From assembly GCA_018389105.1 (NCBI GenBank), contig JACATO010001120.1, positions 1-64,000 of the forward strand: a stretch of DNA of 64,000 nucleotides, in the 5' to 3' direction. The notes under the pieces were generated by a model. That model was not told the origin of the DNA. It did no database searches and worked only from the letters and a program-made list of their open reading frames with translations. Positions 1 through 10,622 of the stretch are shown piece by piece. How positions within the stretch are numbered: the first letter of the stretch is position 1; every line of letters begins with the position of its first letter. The DNA is from Nautilus pompilius (lineage: Eukaryota > Mollusca > Cephalopoda > Nautilida > Nautilidae). Position numbers and translations under genes: made by a program.

Positions 1-324
1 ACGGCTCTCCGACGCCCAAGAGCGCTCGGCGCTACCGCTTCAGAAGCGCGCCCTCGAAGGAGAGAGAGAGAGAGTCTCTCTCGAGCGAAATCTCGCTCTC
101 CAGCGATCGATCTAGTATAGCTCTCGCGGATCTCTCTCTCTATCTCTATCTCTATTCTCTCTCTCTCCTATCCATCTCTCTCTCTCCCTCTCTCCCTCAT
201 CTCTCTCCCTCCCCTTTCTCTCTCTCCCCATCTCTCTCTCTCCATCTCTCTCTCTCCCCCATATCTCTCTCTTCTCCTCTTCATATCTCTCCCTCATTCT
301 CTCTCAGCTCTCTCTTCTCTCTCT

Positions 325-372
<48 letters not shown>
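1..372. repeat. CT/GA-rich simple repeat
   Basis: Imperfect CT dinucleotide repeat interrupted by short words such as CCATCTC and CCCTC from about 61 onward, becoming a pure (CT)n run at about 325-370. The 61-residue Arg/Glu-rich open frame through it is a product of the repeat. Confidence 0.9.
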
Positions 373-1631
373 CCGAAACACTCGATATTCAATCACTCAC
401 AAAAAAAAACCCGAAACATTTTCGGATAATATTAAAGTCGCCCTGTTCTTCGCCGAAAGCTAAAAACCAATTTTCCCCGCCAATAGTTTATCTTGTAAAA
501 ATCATTAATCTCTGGTTAAAATGTAAGCGATTGCGTCATTATTTCGTAATCCATCTAAATAAACAGACGTTTTGTTTGTTCGGTTTACTCTCGGAATCGT
601 TCATGAAGAAAAACCCAAGAATAATTACTCGAAGTCCAGTCTCTCTTTTCTTGCACGTCCGAGATTGCTTGAGTTCTTTGTTGTTGATGGTTGTCTTTTT
701 TTTTTAAACTTAAAATATTAAACTAATTCTACTTTAATTTCCATTCTATCCCGTCCCCATAAAGAATAGACGAAAAAACTATGGCCATTAATGTCAGGCC
801 TGGCTCCCATCTTCAGATAATCTTAGAACTAATTAACTATCTTCAGAAGCTCATTCCTCCCGTACGAGCGATATTACTAGGAAACTGCTTTCTGCGATTG
901 CTCTGTCTGACCTTGGCGTCTGAAAGTCATCGCGTTCCCGTATCTTGATTGATTGGGGGGGGGGAAACAATAATTAAGAGTGTCATAAATCGAAATGTTA
1001 CGATCGCCCGCTTTTATCTTCGAGAAAAACATTACCTCAGAACTGATGTATCCGCCTTGTGTTTGCCTGTCAAACAACCTTTAGTTTATGGGAGGTAACT
1101 CGACTCACCCAATTTTATATCCTAAATACATATATCTACGCTACACTAAGATAGTGAAACTAGTGGTTTCATAAAATTCCGGACTATCCAGAAAAATTCG
1201 CGAAGTCATTTTTTTTCACCCCCGGGGGGAAGTACACCAATAAATCCTACGGCACGGATCCTGTCTACCTAGAGTGTGTAGGAAGGTGCGGCAATTTCTT
1301 TAGAGTTTGCACCTCAGAAACAATCCAGGGTTCCAACAAAAACCTGCACCACATTTTAGCAGACATGATGGCCCTATATATCTTGGTAACTAAAGTAAAT
1401 ATTTCCTAGCTAAAATAATTTGACATTAGGTTGGAAATAATCCTTGCAGATTCTCAGAAAGGCAAACTTTTAAATACCAGACATATACAGAAGAAGAAAA
1501 AAAAGGTGGGGGAGGAGAATCAAGCAAAAACAAAACAAAGTTCTGTTAAGATATTCGGAAATATTCGAGATAAACTAATGGAGAAGTCCCCATTGCATCC
1601 TTATCTGACCGTAAACAAGAAATTAGTGTTC
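373..1631. other. Downstream flank of luqin, no gene seen
   Basis: AT-rich sequence with homopolymer runs (G run near 954-963, A run near 400-410). It should contain the luqin 3' UTR on the minus strand; a TATAAA variant poly(A) hexamer is at 1119-1114. The short open frames here lack family signatures. Confidence 0.6.
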
Positions 1632-1729
1632 TCACCTGTTGCACCTGTAGGCGTTACGAAAACCTAGCGGCAAGCACATGAGGTTGTCCAATCTAACAGG
1701 TAAGGACAGTCTCCCGTGTTCACTACTGT
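1632..1729 (-). CDS. Luqin neuropeptide precursor, last coding exon (two-cysteine C-terminus)
   Basis: The exon follows a good acceptor (CCCTCTGTTTGCAG, AG at 1731-1730) and its first two bases complete the split codon left by the phase-1 donor at 4585, giving Asn48. It then runs open for 31 codons to TGA at 1634-1632. The peptide ends in CLPLGFRNAYRC plus Asn-Arg: two cysteines separated by exactly ten residues (C66 and C77), the hallmark of the C-terminal region of luqin precursors across bilaterians. This match is what ties the exon to luqin rather than the splice signals alone. The joined precursor is 79 residues, at the short end for the family. A TATAAA-type poly(A) hexamer lies at 1119-1114 on this strand; no AATAAA was seen closer. 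A donor-like GGTGAG overlaps the stop codon but is not needed. Remaining doubt: an additional small exon in the 2.9-kb intron cannot be excluded without transcript data. Confidence 0.82.
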
Positions 1730-4584
1730 CTGCAAACAGAGGGACGTCGTCTGCTCCGTCTTGAAGATCTAGAATTAGATACAAACATACGGGTTCTAAA
1801 TGTTCACGGGCGCGTTTTGGCTGGCCGACGAATGAACCGTGACTAGTTTTTATTAGACTATTTTGAATAAGCTCTTTGATGTCCAACACGGACAAACTCG
1901 AGGCGTGTAACAAAAGAAGAGGAAAAGAAATTCTAATGTTGGGAATCGTTTATCGTTTCGCTTCTCATTTGAGAAGTATGCGCTACTCGATCAGGGGGAG
2001 TGAATCGAGACAGTCCTATATATGCAACGTTTTGGCCTGAGACGTTTTCCACAGACGGCGTACATTTTCGGCGAAATATGGACACCGGTGCAGCCAACAA
2101 ACGCTTTCCGCTTTGAATAATATATTCATTCCCATGTCACCCTCTGAGCGGAACCAGTGCTGGCATCGAGGCTGCGCTTGCTTAGATACTAACGCAAAAC
2201 GCCAGACTATCCTCGTGGACGCTGTGTTTTAGGTTCTCTGTCCATTTTTTTTTTTTTTTTAAATATTCCTCGCTAACAAGTGCCTTCAGCCGCGCTTCCG
2301 CTCCGATGCCAGGAAATGAGGCAACCGGTGAGATCAAAGTGCCGTGCCACGTGAAAAAGTCATCAATGGCTCACGGATGCTGACGGCGAGCGAATCCAAA
2401 AGGTATTGGTGCTTTACCATCTAGAACGAGGTAAGGGAGTGACGTCGCGCGACTGCGTCTCGTTCGCGCGCTCCGAGAAGTATCGTCCTCGTTTTCGGAA
2501 AAAAAAAAAAAAAAAAAAAAAAACACTTCCGCCCGCCCCACCCCCGACGATAAAATGGCGGAGATTTAGTACTGATGTTTCGATCTCGGAGGTAAAGAGC
2601 GCCGTTAATTAACGAGACGGAAGAAGTTGTTTTCTTTCATCGATCTTTTCCGAAGATGGGTGAGGTGGGTGAAGGCGGCGTCGGCGACAGGATTGCCGGG
2701 TACCGTAAGGGAAGCACAGTTGCGATGTCCGTAAGCTGTACGTTAAGAAGACATCAGTTTTTTGGAAAATGTCAAAAAAGATATCATTAAGCGATGACAT
2801 CACAGCAGGTCAATAGAGAGACTAGTAAGCAAAACTTCTTAGTTTCGAGACGGAAAGTGAAGATTATGGCATTTTTGCTCCGAAGTCATCAGGTGTCTCG
2901 AGTGAGAGCCTCTGGCACGAATGGCAGCTCGTCACCAGCTCCGGGCCATTCCATCGCTTTGCGAATGCGACTCCTAGTTGCTGCAGTGTTCACCGTAGCA
3001 CAGAATGCTTTTCAATGGCATCTTGTAGATGTAACAAAGGTGTTCAGTTGGATGAAGGTCTGGAGAATGAGCTGGCCATTGATTGTCTCTTGCTTCAGCT
3101 ACTGCTCGATTATCTAGGCACATCGTGTACAAGAGTTTTTCATCCATGAGAATGAATTCATCCCCAACAGCGCCATCGTATGGCCTCGGATCTTAACTCG
3201 AACCTGTTATAACGTTCCAGAGGTCCGTCAGCCCAGCCAGTCACTCTTCGCACCAGCGTCACTCATGTCGTTCAGCAAAGTTGGCATCTTAAATCCTCTC
3301 TCGCGGCCTTCTATGGAGTTTAACACGCCGATCTGTATGTAAAGGGGCAAGCAAAATCCAGTCTTGTCCTCCAAAAATCACGGGGCTTCCAGTCTTTGAC
3401 GATCCACCCTTCATGGTCTACTGCCCACTCCTGCCACGCCCGCCCTCAGGTAGCCCGCAGTGTGCGGATTCAAACTTTTCTTGGCTACAAACCATCATTC
3501 CCAAAGCCAATTTCGGAAACGTTGCGTTGAGACATTGACACCTGTTACGTTTTAAAGGTCATATTTCCACTGAATTGTTCGAAAAACGCTTTATTCTCGC
3601 CCCCCCCTGGCCACGCATTGTTCACTCGAGTACTTCACGCCGAGCCTGGGGTCTAGAAGTCACGATCTGGTTTACGCTGATTCATCTGCCACACGATGTC
3701 GAGATGCTCCCGTCCTTGGCGCAACAATCTCTCTAGAAAGATCTCTTCCGCCGTCGTGCCATTCTGAATGCATCGGCATTTGAAAAAATGACCAATTCGG
3801 TAATGAAGCAGCAATTCTTAAATACCAAAACAGGCAGCGTAAAGGGCACTGGCATCTACGTGGAAAAATTAGGGGATCCCAACTCGCTTGAGGAGATTCG
3901 GTCACTCTATAGGTGAGGATCTCAAAGGGAATGCTAGAGTTGTGGAACGAAAGTAAAATTTGCCAGGATCTGATGTAATAATAACTCGTGGTTTACTTAT
4001 TAATTTTCTACGAGTAAACAGAGCAGAAGGTAAACGGTAAGAAACCTCCGCGATTGCTCGGACTTCAGCAGACTGATTTATCATTTAGCTCACCAGCCTC
4101 TGGAAGACCTTACGAGTTCATCGCCAGTAGCTTCGAGCGCAATGACGTTATGGCTCTACGCATAAGAAACCGGGCATGGGTTGGTCTTAGTAAGTCCGTC
4201 CGTAGGAATACGGCTGAAGTACAGAAGTATTCAATCGGGTCGGAACAGCCGTAATTGTAATTAAGGTAGCTTGCGACGCGAAACTCCAGTCGGCGTGAAC
4301 TGATGATTGAAGTTCAATTACAGAATTTAAATTTCAATGAGAGAAATAAAGCACTCTTCTACTATTACTTTTAAAGAAGTCACCCGTGCCCCTAATTTTG
4401 GGTGAGTCAGGGTTATAAGAGAAAACCCTATATGCCAACATCTCTAAACCGTGTGCCGTGTTTGTTATAAAAACCGAGAGAATTGGGCTGCTAACTGAAA
4501 GTGGAGGTCGCTTCCCGTCGGCTTTATTGCCAGTAACATAAAACTGATTAATGCAGGTATCAGGCGATTCAAACGGATCCTTAC
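1730..4584 (-). other. Intron between the luqin coding exons
   Basis: Phase-1 intron of about 2.9 kb, donor GTAAGG at 4584 and acceptor TTTGCAG at 1730. It holds a poly(T) tract near 2247-2262, a poly(A) tract near 2499-2523 and a decayed Tc1-like transposase (2870-3560). No other exon with a family signature was found. The reading frame of the upstream exon stays open into the intron as far as a TGA at 4334. Confidence 0.75.
2870..3560 (-). mobile_element. Decayed Tc1-like transposase, inside the luqin intron
   Basis: Minus-strand translation, jumping frames and stops, follows the order of a Tc1/mariner transposase: a helix-turn-helix-like stretch (TGVNVSTQRFRNWL near 3550-3500), a segment with AVGDEFILMDEK near 3175-3130 matching the second catalytic Asp block, then NQWPAHSPDLHPTEHL near 3090-3040 matching the conserved WPA-SPDLNPIEHLW block of the third catalytic acid, and a C-terminal IRARGSHSRH near 2950-2890 matching the IRARGGHTRY end of one Tc1 subgroup. 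Several in-frame stops and frameshifts show it is dead. Terminal inverted repeats were not identified. It lies in the same orientation as luqin and is removed with the intron. The family call is secure from the SPDL block; the subfamily is inferred. Confidence 0.8.
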
Positions 4585-4726
4585 TTGTGTGAGATAGAAG
4601 TACCAGAAGGGGGTCGATTCTTTTGCCGAACCGCCCCTGTGGCCGCCATTGTGGTGCGCCATTCCCTAGGGTCGCTGTCACGAGGAAGATCGCTGCCACG
4701 CAGACAATAAGCTCCGTTGCCCTCAT
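4585..4726 (-). CDS. Luqin neuropeptide precursor, first coding exon (signal peptide + luqin)
   Basis: This exon encodes the start of a luqin-type neuropeptide precursor. Reading the minus strand from the ATG at 4726, residues 1-23 form a signal peptide with a hydrophobic core (LIVCVAAIFLV) ending in GNG. The mature peptide APQWRPQGRF follows directly (residues 24-33), then G34 as amide donor and K35-R36 as the dibasic cleavage site. Luqins of molluscs share the C-terminal core WRPQGRF-amide and sit immediately after the signal peptide, exactly as here. A pyrimidine-rich tract ending in TTTCAG places a splice acceptor at 4730, leaving only ATA before the ATG, so most 5' UTR lies in an upstream exon. 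The exon ends at 4585 before GTAAGG, in phase 1. Known biology: luqin is secreted by neurons and acts on a G-protein-coupled receptor related to the arthropod RYamide receptor. The next coding exon is at 1729-1632. Confidence 0.9.
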
Positions 4727-4729
4727 TAT

Positions 4730-5981
4730 CTGAAATCGAACAAAAACACAACGGATCACTGAACACGGCTGGGAGCGGATCCCTGATTCCTTGGGAAAGT
4801 TTCCCGTAGCATCGGCTCATTGCATCGGATTTTAAGGAAGAATCCTGTTTGATTTTCATTATTTAACGTATTTATCAAGAAGACTTTCGAAAACATTTAA
4901 GAAACGAATAGAGACGTTCAGATCTTGTCTCGTCAGGTGCCCGTTTACCAGGCTTCGCTCGTCCGCTCAACTGCTTGGAGTTTTACAACAACAAACAAAG
5001 AGACAAAACCCCCGAGGTGAGCAGTTGCGTGGTTTTACGGGCAAAGTGTCGGCCTTTCCGACGCATCTCGCGAGAGATAGCATCGCTTAATGCGAACCGG
5101 GCCGTCTGATGTTATCGGCAGAGGGCCCCCTCCCCCGGCAGAACGGACACTGTCTTCCTCGGTATTTATCCGAATCCCAAATTTGTCTGCGAGACCCCCG
5201 ATCGACGGCGGAATTGGACCGGTGTGCTTTCGTTCGTTCTGCGTCTCGTCTGAAATGAGTTATGCTGAGATATCTGATAAAATAAACTAGATCTTAGAAA
5301 AAGAAGTTTGATTAAACAGCGAGACAAAAAAAAACAGAGAAGAAATTGTTAAAAGAAACGAAACAGGAAAGAATAGATAAGGGAACTTCTGTTTAATGGA
5401 CAGTTAACTAAATGAACATTAGAAAGTCCAGCGATCGTACTGGGTGGAAGGAACGAGGCAACTTGAAGAAGTCTCTAATCAGATGCGTTAACAGAATGAA
5501 AATGTTTCAAAAGCAAAATAAAATATATATATTTTTGAAAAATATTTCATTTTTTTTTGGTTCTAATAGTTCACGGTAGACGGAGCTTCGTCCAGGAAAG
5601 TTTCCTAAACCACTGAAGAAATCAAAGAATTTCAAGAGAGCTACGTAGATGTCGTAATCTTAAAATTTGCTACAATGTATATATATATCGAAAATGGATA
5701 GTTGGTTAACAAGGTGCTTAGAGATAAAGTAACAAATAGGTATGAAATTTTAAGATCTTGGAGGGGGGGTGGGATTATCCACGAAAGTTCTGGAAATGTG
5801 TTTCCTTTTAAGATTTCGATTCCTACCGTAAAAAAAGTTCTAGGAGCGCAGAAATAGGGAGATTTATAGTAAGACTTACCAAAAAAATACAAACCTCGGG
5901 GATTTTAAAACATGACGACCTAGGGAGTTTATCTTAGTAAATACCACAGTCTAGCACGCAAGACAACCACGAGTTACTTAC
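4730..5981. other. 5' flank or first intron of luqin, no coding exon seen
   Basis: The stretch just above the luqin ATG exon is intron by its TTTCAG acceptor at 4730. A GC-rich patch at about 5040-5240 contains a minus-strand GGATAAATACC, which could be a weak TATA box at about 5167, and a minus-strand CTG-GTAAAC donor near 4950. This is a second, nearer candidate for the luqin 5' exon but neither signal is strong. The remainder is AT-rich with poly(A) and TA runs. Confidence 0.4.
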
Positions 5982-6033
5982 ACCCCATAGAATAACCCGA
6001 GTGAACGGAGTTTTCCGAGCTTCTTTCCGCCAT
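5982..6033 (-). CDS. Candidate first coding exon, unknown gene
   Basis: On the minus strand an ATG at 6033 sits in the word AAGATGGCGG, which is both a good translation start context and the classic YY1-type site found at many transcription starts. It opens the frame MAERSSENSVHSGYSMG, 17 codons plus one base, to a consensus donor GTAAGT at 5981. Finding that start word and that donor so close together in one frame is unlikely by chance, which is why I list it. I do not recognise the protein and found no following exon, so the gene may continue across or beyond the luqin locus or the exon may be spurious. An out-of-frame join to luqin would give a poor protein, so it is not the luqin start. 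Evidence is sequence signals only. Confidence 0.35.
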
Positions 6034-7600
6034 CTTAGGTTTGGAGAAAACTCCACTTCAGCTGCCCACACGATACTCGCCGAGTTCCAATGAAGCTCAG
6101 ACCAACAGCTGATGATGGTACGTCCGTAGATATCATTCTTTACGATACAGATTTCTTTTATATGGGGAGACCGCAATAGTTTTAATCGAAGTTGCTTTTG
6201 GAAAAATAATTTTCTAGGATTTATTACCATCTATGAATACGTGTGTGTGCCAGGGTTAATGAATGAAAGCCAGAGAAATTTCACTTTCGCTATACGTTCT
6301 TGTAGTTTCTTAAACCGTCTTTGCTGTGGCGGCACGAAATCTATATTCATTACTGATACTGCCACTGGAAAACGATAATTATGTTTTTATCGATTACAAT
6401 AGAGATTTGCGAGTAATGTTAGAATGACATTAAAATTAAAGTTCGTAAACGTCGCCGCCTAAACATAATCTGGAGATTTTCTTTCTATGGCAGCCAGTAA
6501 AAGCCAGCTTTTGTCTAAAGGGGAAACATTAGAGTTCGTCGGCGATTCTCTAAATGCCTCGAGATTTTTGTTTAGCATTTAGTAGGACGTTTAAAAATAC
6601 TAGATCTGTTCTGGTATTAAATTTTTATGAGGTTTGGGGGGGGGTACCTGCCAGAGGATTCAAAATAATCAAGCTTTTAGACTATAAACAAATTCTCTAG
6701 GCTACTTGTGATCAGAAATACTACAGGAAACACTTGTGAATTAGCTACGGTATCGTCACGGTTAATTCTTTTATTTTTTTGGTTTGTTTATAACAGAATT
6801 TTAAATAAATATATATATATATTTTTAATGTTAATATTTATAGTTTATACCGGTGTAAAAATTAAATTTATAAATATTTTCCTTTCTCCTGGGGAGCGAG
6901 GTTACGGACTCGCCATCTTGGGTCCCTGTCTCCGGAACTGAATATCGCGTCCGTTTCCAACGCTGTCGCGAAGAGAACTGCAAGGAAGGATACCAAACGC
7001 CAAAGAGAATTTCTTTTACTCAAGCTAGTTATTAAAAAAATATAAATAAATAAAAGCATCGACGAAGTTTTAGTGGGCCTTCGACTTCTGACTTGACCCC
7101 AATATGGGCAGATCACGTTCGATCCCAGCAAGTCTGTTGCTACTTTACCTAGAGGCGATACAATCAAGAAAGCGACGGCTTTTCCATAATACGCATTAAA
7201 GCTATCGGGAAAATTCATAATCACCTATAACAGAAAGAATTTAATTTTAGATTTAAATCGGAGCAATCAGAGAATACAATTTGTTTTATTATAGAAAAAT
7301 AAAGAATTCTACGCTTGTATGAATGTAATATCGCTGTTTGCTGGTGTTTTAAATTACTACCGCAAATAATGTTTTTGATTTAGTTTTCATGGTTAGTCTT
7401 AGCTGGATACCCGACTGTATCACAACTGTAAAATGTGCTTCCATAATTACTTTCTATTTTTTTTCTCTTGTCATCGGGTGAAAAGTTATCTTTGGTTCTT
7501 CGTGACAGTCGGTAGAGATGAAGTCCTAACGAACGTTTTGTTTCAGTATATTTAGTGATCGACTAGAGAATATAATAAGCACTTTTGTGCAATTGATTTC
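6034..7600. other. No gene seen
   Basis: AT-rich sequence with a G run near 6635-6643, TA repeats near 6810-6822 and short frames without domain signatures. A minus-strand open frame at 7224-6868 has no ATG context or family match that I can support. Confidence 0.5.
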
Positions 7601-7810
7601 TGCTTATGGAAAGAGCACTTTTCCTCAGTGGAGGGGTTCAGTCCACGAGCAAAGACCGGGTTCTGATTGACTCACCTGTAAATGAGTTTCTTCTTCTCTC
7701 GTGAAGGATCAAAACCTGTTGGATGGAATACTGATTGCATGCTTCCTCGTCCTTTGGCACTTTTGTCATCTCTAATGACATTCAGTTTAAAATATATACA
7801 TCAATTTTTA
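7590..7810 (+). repeat. SINE-like element with tRNA-type B box (or minus-strand exon)
   Basis: On the plus strand GGGGTTCAGTCCACG at about 7632-7646 resembles a polymerase III B box, preceded about 30 bases upstream by the A-box-like TATGGAAAGAGCAC, so the stretch reads as a tRNA-derived SINE. On the minus strand the same DNA is open from about 7803 to a perfect donor ACAG-GTGAGT at 7676, with the protein-like phrase MQSVFHPTGFDPSREKKKL. A repeat that carries an exon-like reading frame explains both. A genome-wide copy count would decide. Confidence 0.35.
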
Positions 7811-7993
7811 AAATATTCCACTTGTCCATGTTAAAAACTTTTAAGAAAGAATAATAATGCTGACGTTGTTTGTTCGTAACATTTAGCCACCAAATTTCAA
7901 AGAGTCAAGCAGAAGCCAATACGTATTGTCTTTCCAAGACTACATTTCTCGTTACATTGAAACAATAGGCCACGAATTTAGCGTGAAAGTTTA

Positions 7994-8180
7994 CTCTCTC
8001 TCTCTCTCTCTCTCTCTCTGTACTGACGCCATATCTCTCTCTGTACTGACGTCATATCTCTCTCTGTACTGACGTCATCTCTCTCTCTCTGTACTGACGT
8101 CATCTCTCTCTCTCCCCATCTCTCTGTACTGACGTCATATCTCTCTCTCTGTACTGACGTCATCTCTCTCTCTCTCTCTG
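7994..8180. repeat. CT microsatellite with TGACGTCA palindromes (copy 1)
   Basis: CT dinucleotide runs punctuated about every 25 bases by TACTGACGTCAT. Five intact TGACGTCA sites were counted, and one variant TGACGCC. Same word and layout as the arrays at 35.8 kb (opposite strand) and 53.8 kb. Arg/Glu-rich open frames across it are repeat products. Confidence 0.9.
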
Positions 8181-8190
8181 TCGTTTTCAT

Positions 8191-10406
8191 AATGATTCTA
8201 TACTACTACACGATTGTTGTTTGTATTTTTTAACTCTTTGTCGGTCACGGCGTCTAATTTTCCGTACATCGCCTACATTATTTCAGATGTATTTACGCGG
8301 AAGTATTACCGGACGAATGATCTGGTTGTCGTAAAGTTGCCAGTTTATTTCTAGTTTATGATTAAATCAGATTTAGGTCGATACAAAAATCGTTTTTCCT
8401 CCAGAAATTTTCCGATTGACCAGCTCTCGTCTGTTCATCGCATACAAAGAATCAAAGATAAAACGTCAATATTTTTGTCGCCAAATCTCATTTTGACTTC
8501 ATGATGCCGATTGACAAACGATTAAATCATCTCAAAATTCCTGGCTACCATTTTATTTTTCTTTTCGCAGCAAAAATCCAGACAATTGAAACCTAATTAC
8601 GCTGCTATCCACTTATATATATATTTAAATTAAACCGTTCTGCTTTCTCTCGCTATACTCCTCGCGGGGTTTCTTCCAAACCGTCCGGAAAGGTCCTACC
8701 ACGTGCCTTTCCCGAGCCGGGCGGGAGTTTCCCGAATCGGGACGTCACCCGTCCCTCGCGCACGTCCAACCGATGCGCCAATCATCGCAACTCCTCTGAT
8801 CGGATCGGTACCAACGCGAGACGATCGCAAAGGCGGACCCAGAACTCTCACCACCCGTTTTGCGAAGTGTGACGATGAACTCGACTAAAGGCGAAAAATC
8901 TAGTAATTTACCGGGTGGTTTATAAAAAAGGTAAATCCGAAATTGTGTTAGTTCTTTGTCCGAAGATTACGGTTTACACGGTCGGCGCTCCTCTCGCGAG
9001 ATTTATGCATCGGTTTTCCGTCCCTGTACATTCGTGAATCCTGGTCTGCGACTGAGACAGACATTTACACGTCGACCGCAAGCAGAATATCCCGGAGTAT
9101 TTTAAAAAAAGAAAAGCGTCAAAGGCTTCGAGGACCCATTAAATTAGTTTTGCACGCGATCAAACGGTTTCCCTTTTAATAGAATTGTTTTTTGTTCTGA
9201 TTTACTAACTTTTATCCAAACTCCATGGATCCTGTAAGGGGGGAATATTAGCAACGACAGCAAAATAAAATTGCATAATTTAATTTTGGTTTTAAAATAT
9301 ATATATATTAATAAGCAGCGTGGCTGACACTAAAAGGCAACGATTGCGCCGGAAGGTAAATGAAGAACTAGAGAAAAAATCCATCTTTGGAGTTCTTACA
9401 TCATGACATCAGTTAACCTTTTTCCATATTCCATGTCATGTATTTTGTTTCAGTCCTCAATCTAAGCGGTTAAAGACATTTTGGTGGTTTTAGACTTACG
9501 TACCCTCTACAGTACATCTTTCATTTCATAGTTACTCTGCCGAGCAAGTAAAGGCAACACAGGGGTTAGGTACTGGGCAAAAAAACGTGTCCCAAATTTA
9601 GCGATTCACGAGTTGTGGGTTCGATGCCAGTTCAGATCCCTTGTCTGATCCGAAGAATAGAAATGTGCACCAAAACGGTCATCGGGACATTATAATGGCA
9701 GCGAAGACAGATTTCCGAAACGTGCGTTTCATTAATTATTCTGTTACCTCTAATAATTTGGTATGGAAATGCCCAAACCAATCTTCTACTTTCTATCGTT
9801 TTTTTTTTTTTTTTAATTACTTCATCTCTAGTGACTTTCATCAAAAAGTAAAACAACAACAACAAAAAACGCACATTGTGTAGTATTTACATAGTATAAA
9901 AATTTTGTCAGCGTAGTGGCCGCGAACTAGAAGACGGAGTACCGATCACAGGTCTAAACTCGCCGCTGAGAAATGTCCCTGGATTGCAAATCAGTGCAAA
10001 ACAGTCCGATCACTATGATGTTGAGCTTTGGCACGAAAAGCAAGGGGCAAGTAAGAAACGCGAGAATCTCCGATTGGCCGCTTCAGACCCTCGAAAACTT
10101 GTAAACTGCTACAAACATTTGATAGGTTTTACCAGGGGGAAAGCGCACCACTCCGGAACGTTGTAAACGGATAGAAATACACGTCACAGGCCTGTGTGGA
10201 TCTCGATCTATCGTAGAGGACTTGCTATAATATTTCCAGAACTATTCCAGTTTTGTATGAGGCGTTCAAATGCATAATAGGTACAATCTGGTGTCTAAAA
10301 TCACCAATCTGTTTTAATGGTTTTGCCTCAAGGTAGAAGACTAGAGATATCAGCTTTTTTTAAAAAGTTTTTTTTCATAAAGAAGGCAACTTAGAAGAAA
10401 AGACGA
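8191..10406. other. No gene seen; one CpG-rich patch
   Basis: AT-rich apart from a CpG-rich patch at about 8640-8880 whose plus-strand frame (8703-8888) is short and unrecognised. A B-box-like GGTTCGATGCC at 9614-9624 hints at another tRNA-related SINE fragment. TA repeats lie near 9295-9310. Confidence 0.45.
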
Positions 10407-10460
10407 TATAATAATAATATAATAATAATAATAAAAAATAATAATAATAATAATATAATA

Positions 10461-10498
<38 letters not shown>

Positions 10499-10622
10499 TA
10501 ATAATAATAATAATAAAAATAATAACAATAATAATAACAACAACAACAACAACAACAATAATAAAATAATAATAAGAATAATAATAAAATAATAATAATA
10601 ATAATAATAATAATATAATAAA
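10407..10622. repeat. (TAA)n microsatellite with AAC insert
   Basis: Over 200 bases of TAA/TAATA units with a block of AAC units in the middle near 10535-10558. The long Ile/Tyr/Leu frame on the minus strand is a repeat product. Confidence 0.95.

Noticed and set aside
2794-3117. 107-codon plus-strand frame
   Set aside because: It is the antisense shadow of the Tc1 relic on the minus strand.
4334-4759. 141-codon single-exon reading of luqin starting at an upstream ATG
   Set aside because: The upstream ATG lies in the pyrimidine tract of the acceptor, and the extended C-terminus lacks the paired cysteines that the spliced exon supplies. Kept only as a possible intron-retained form.
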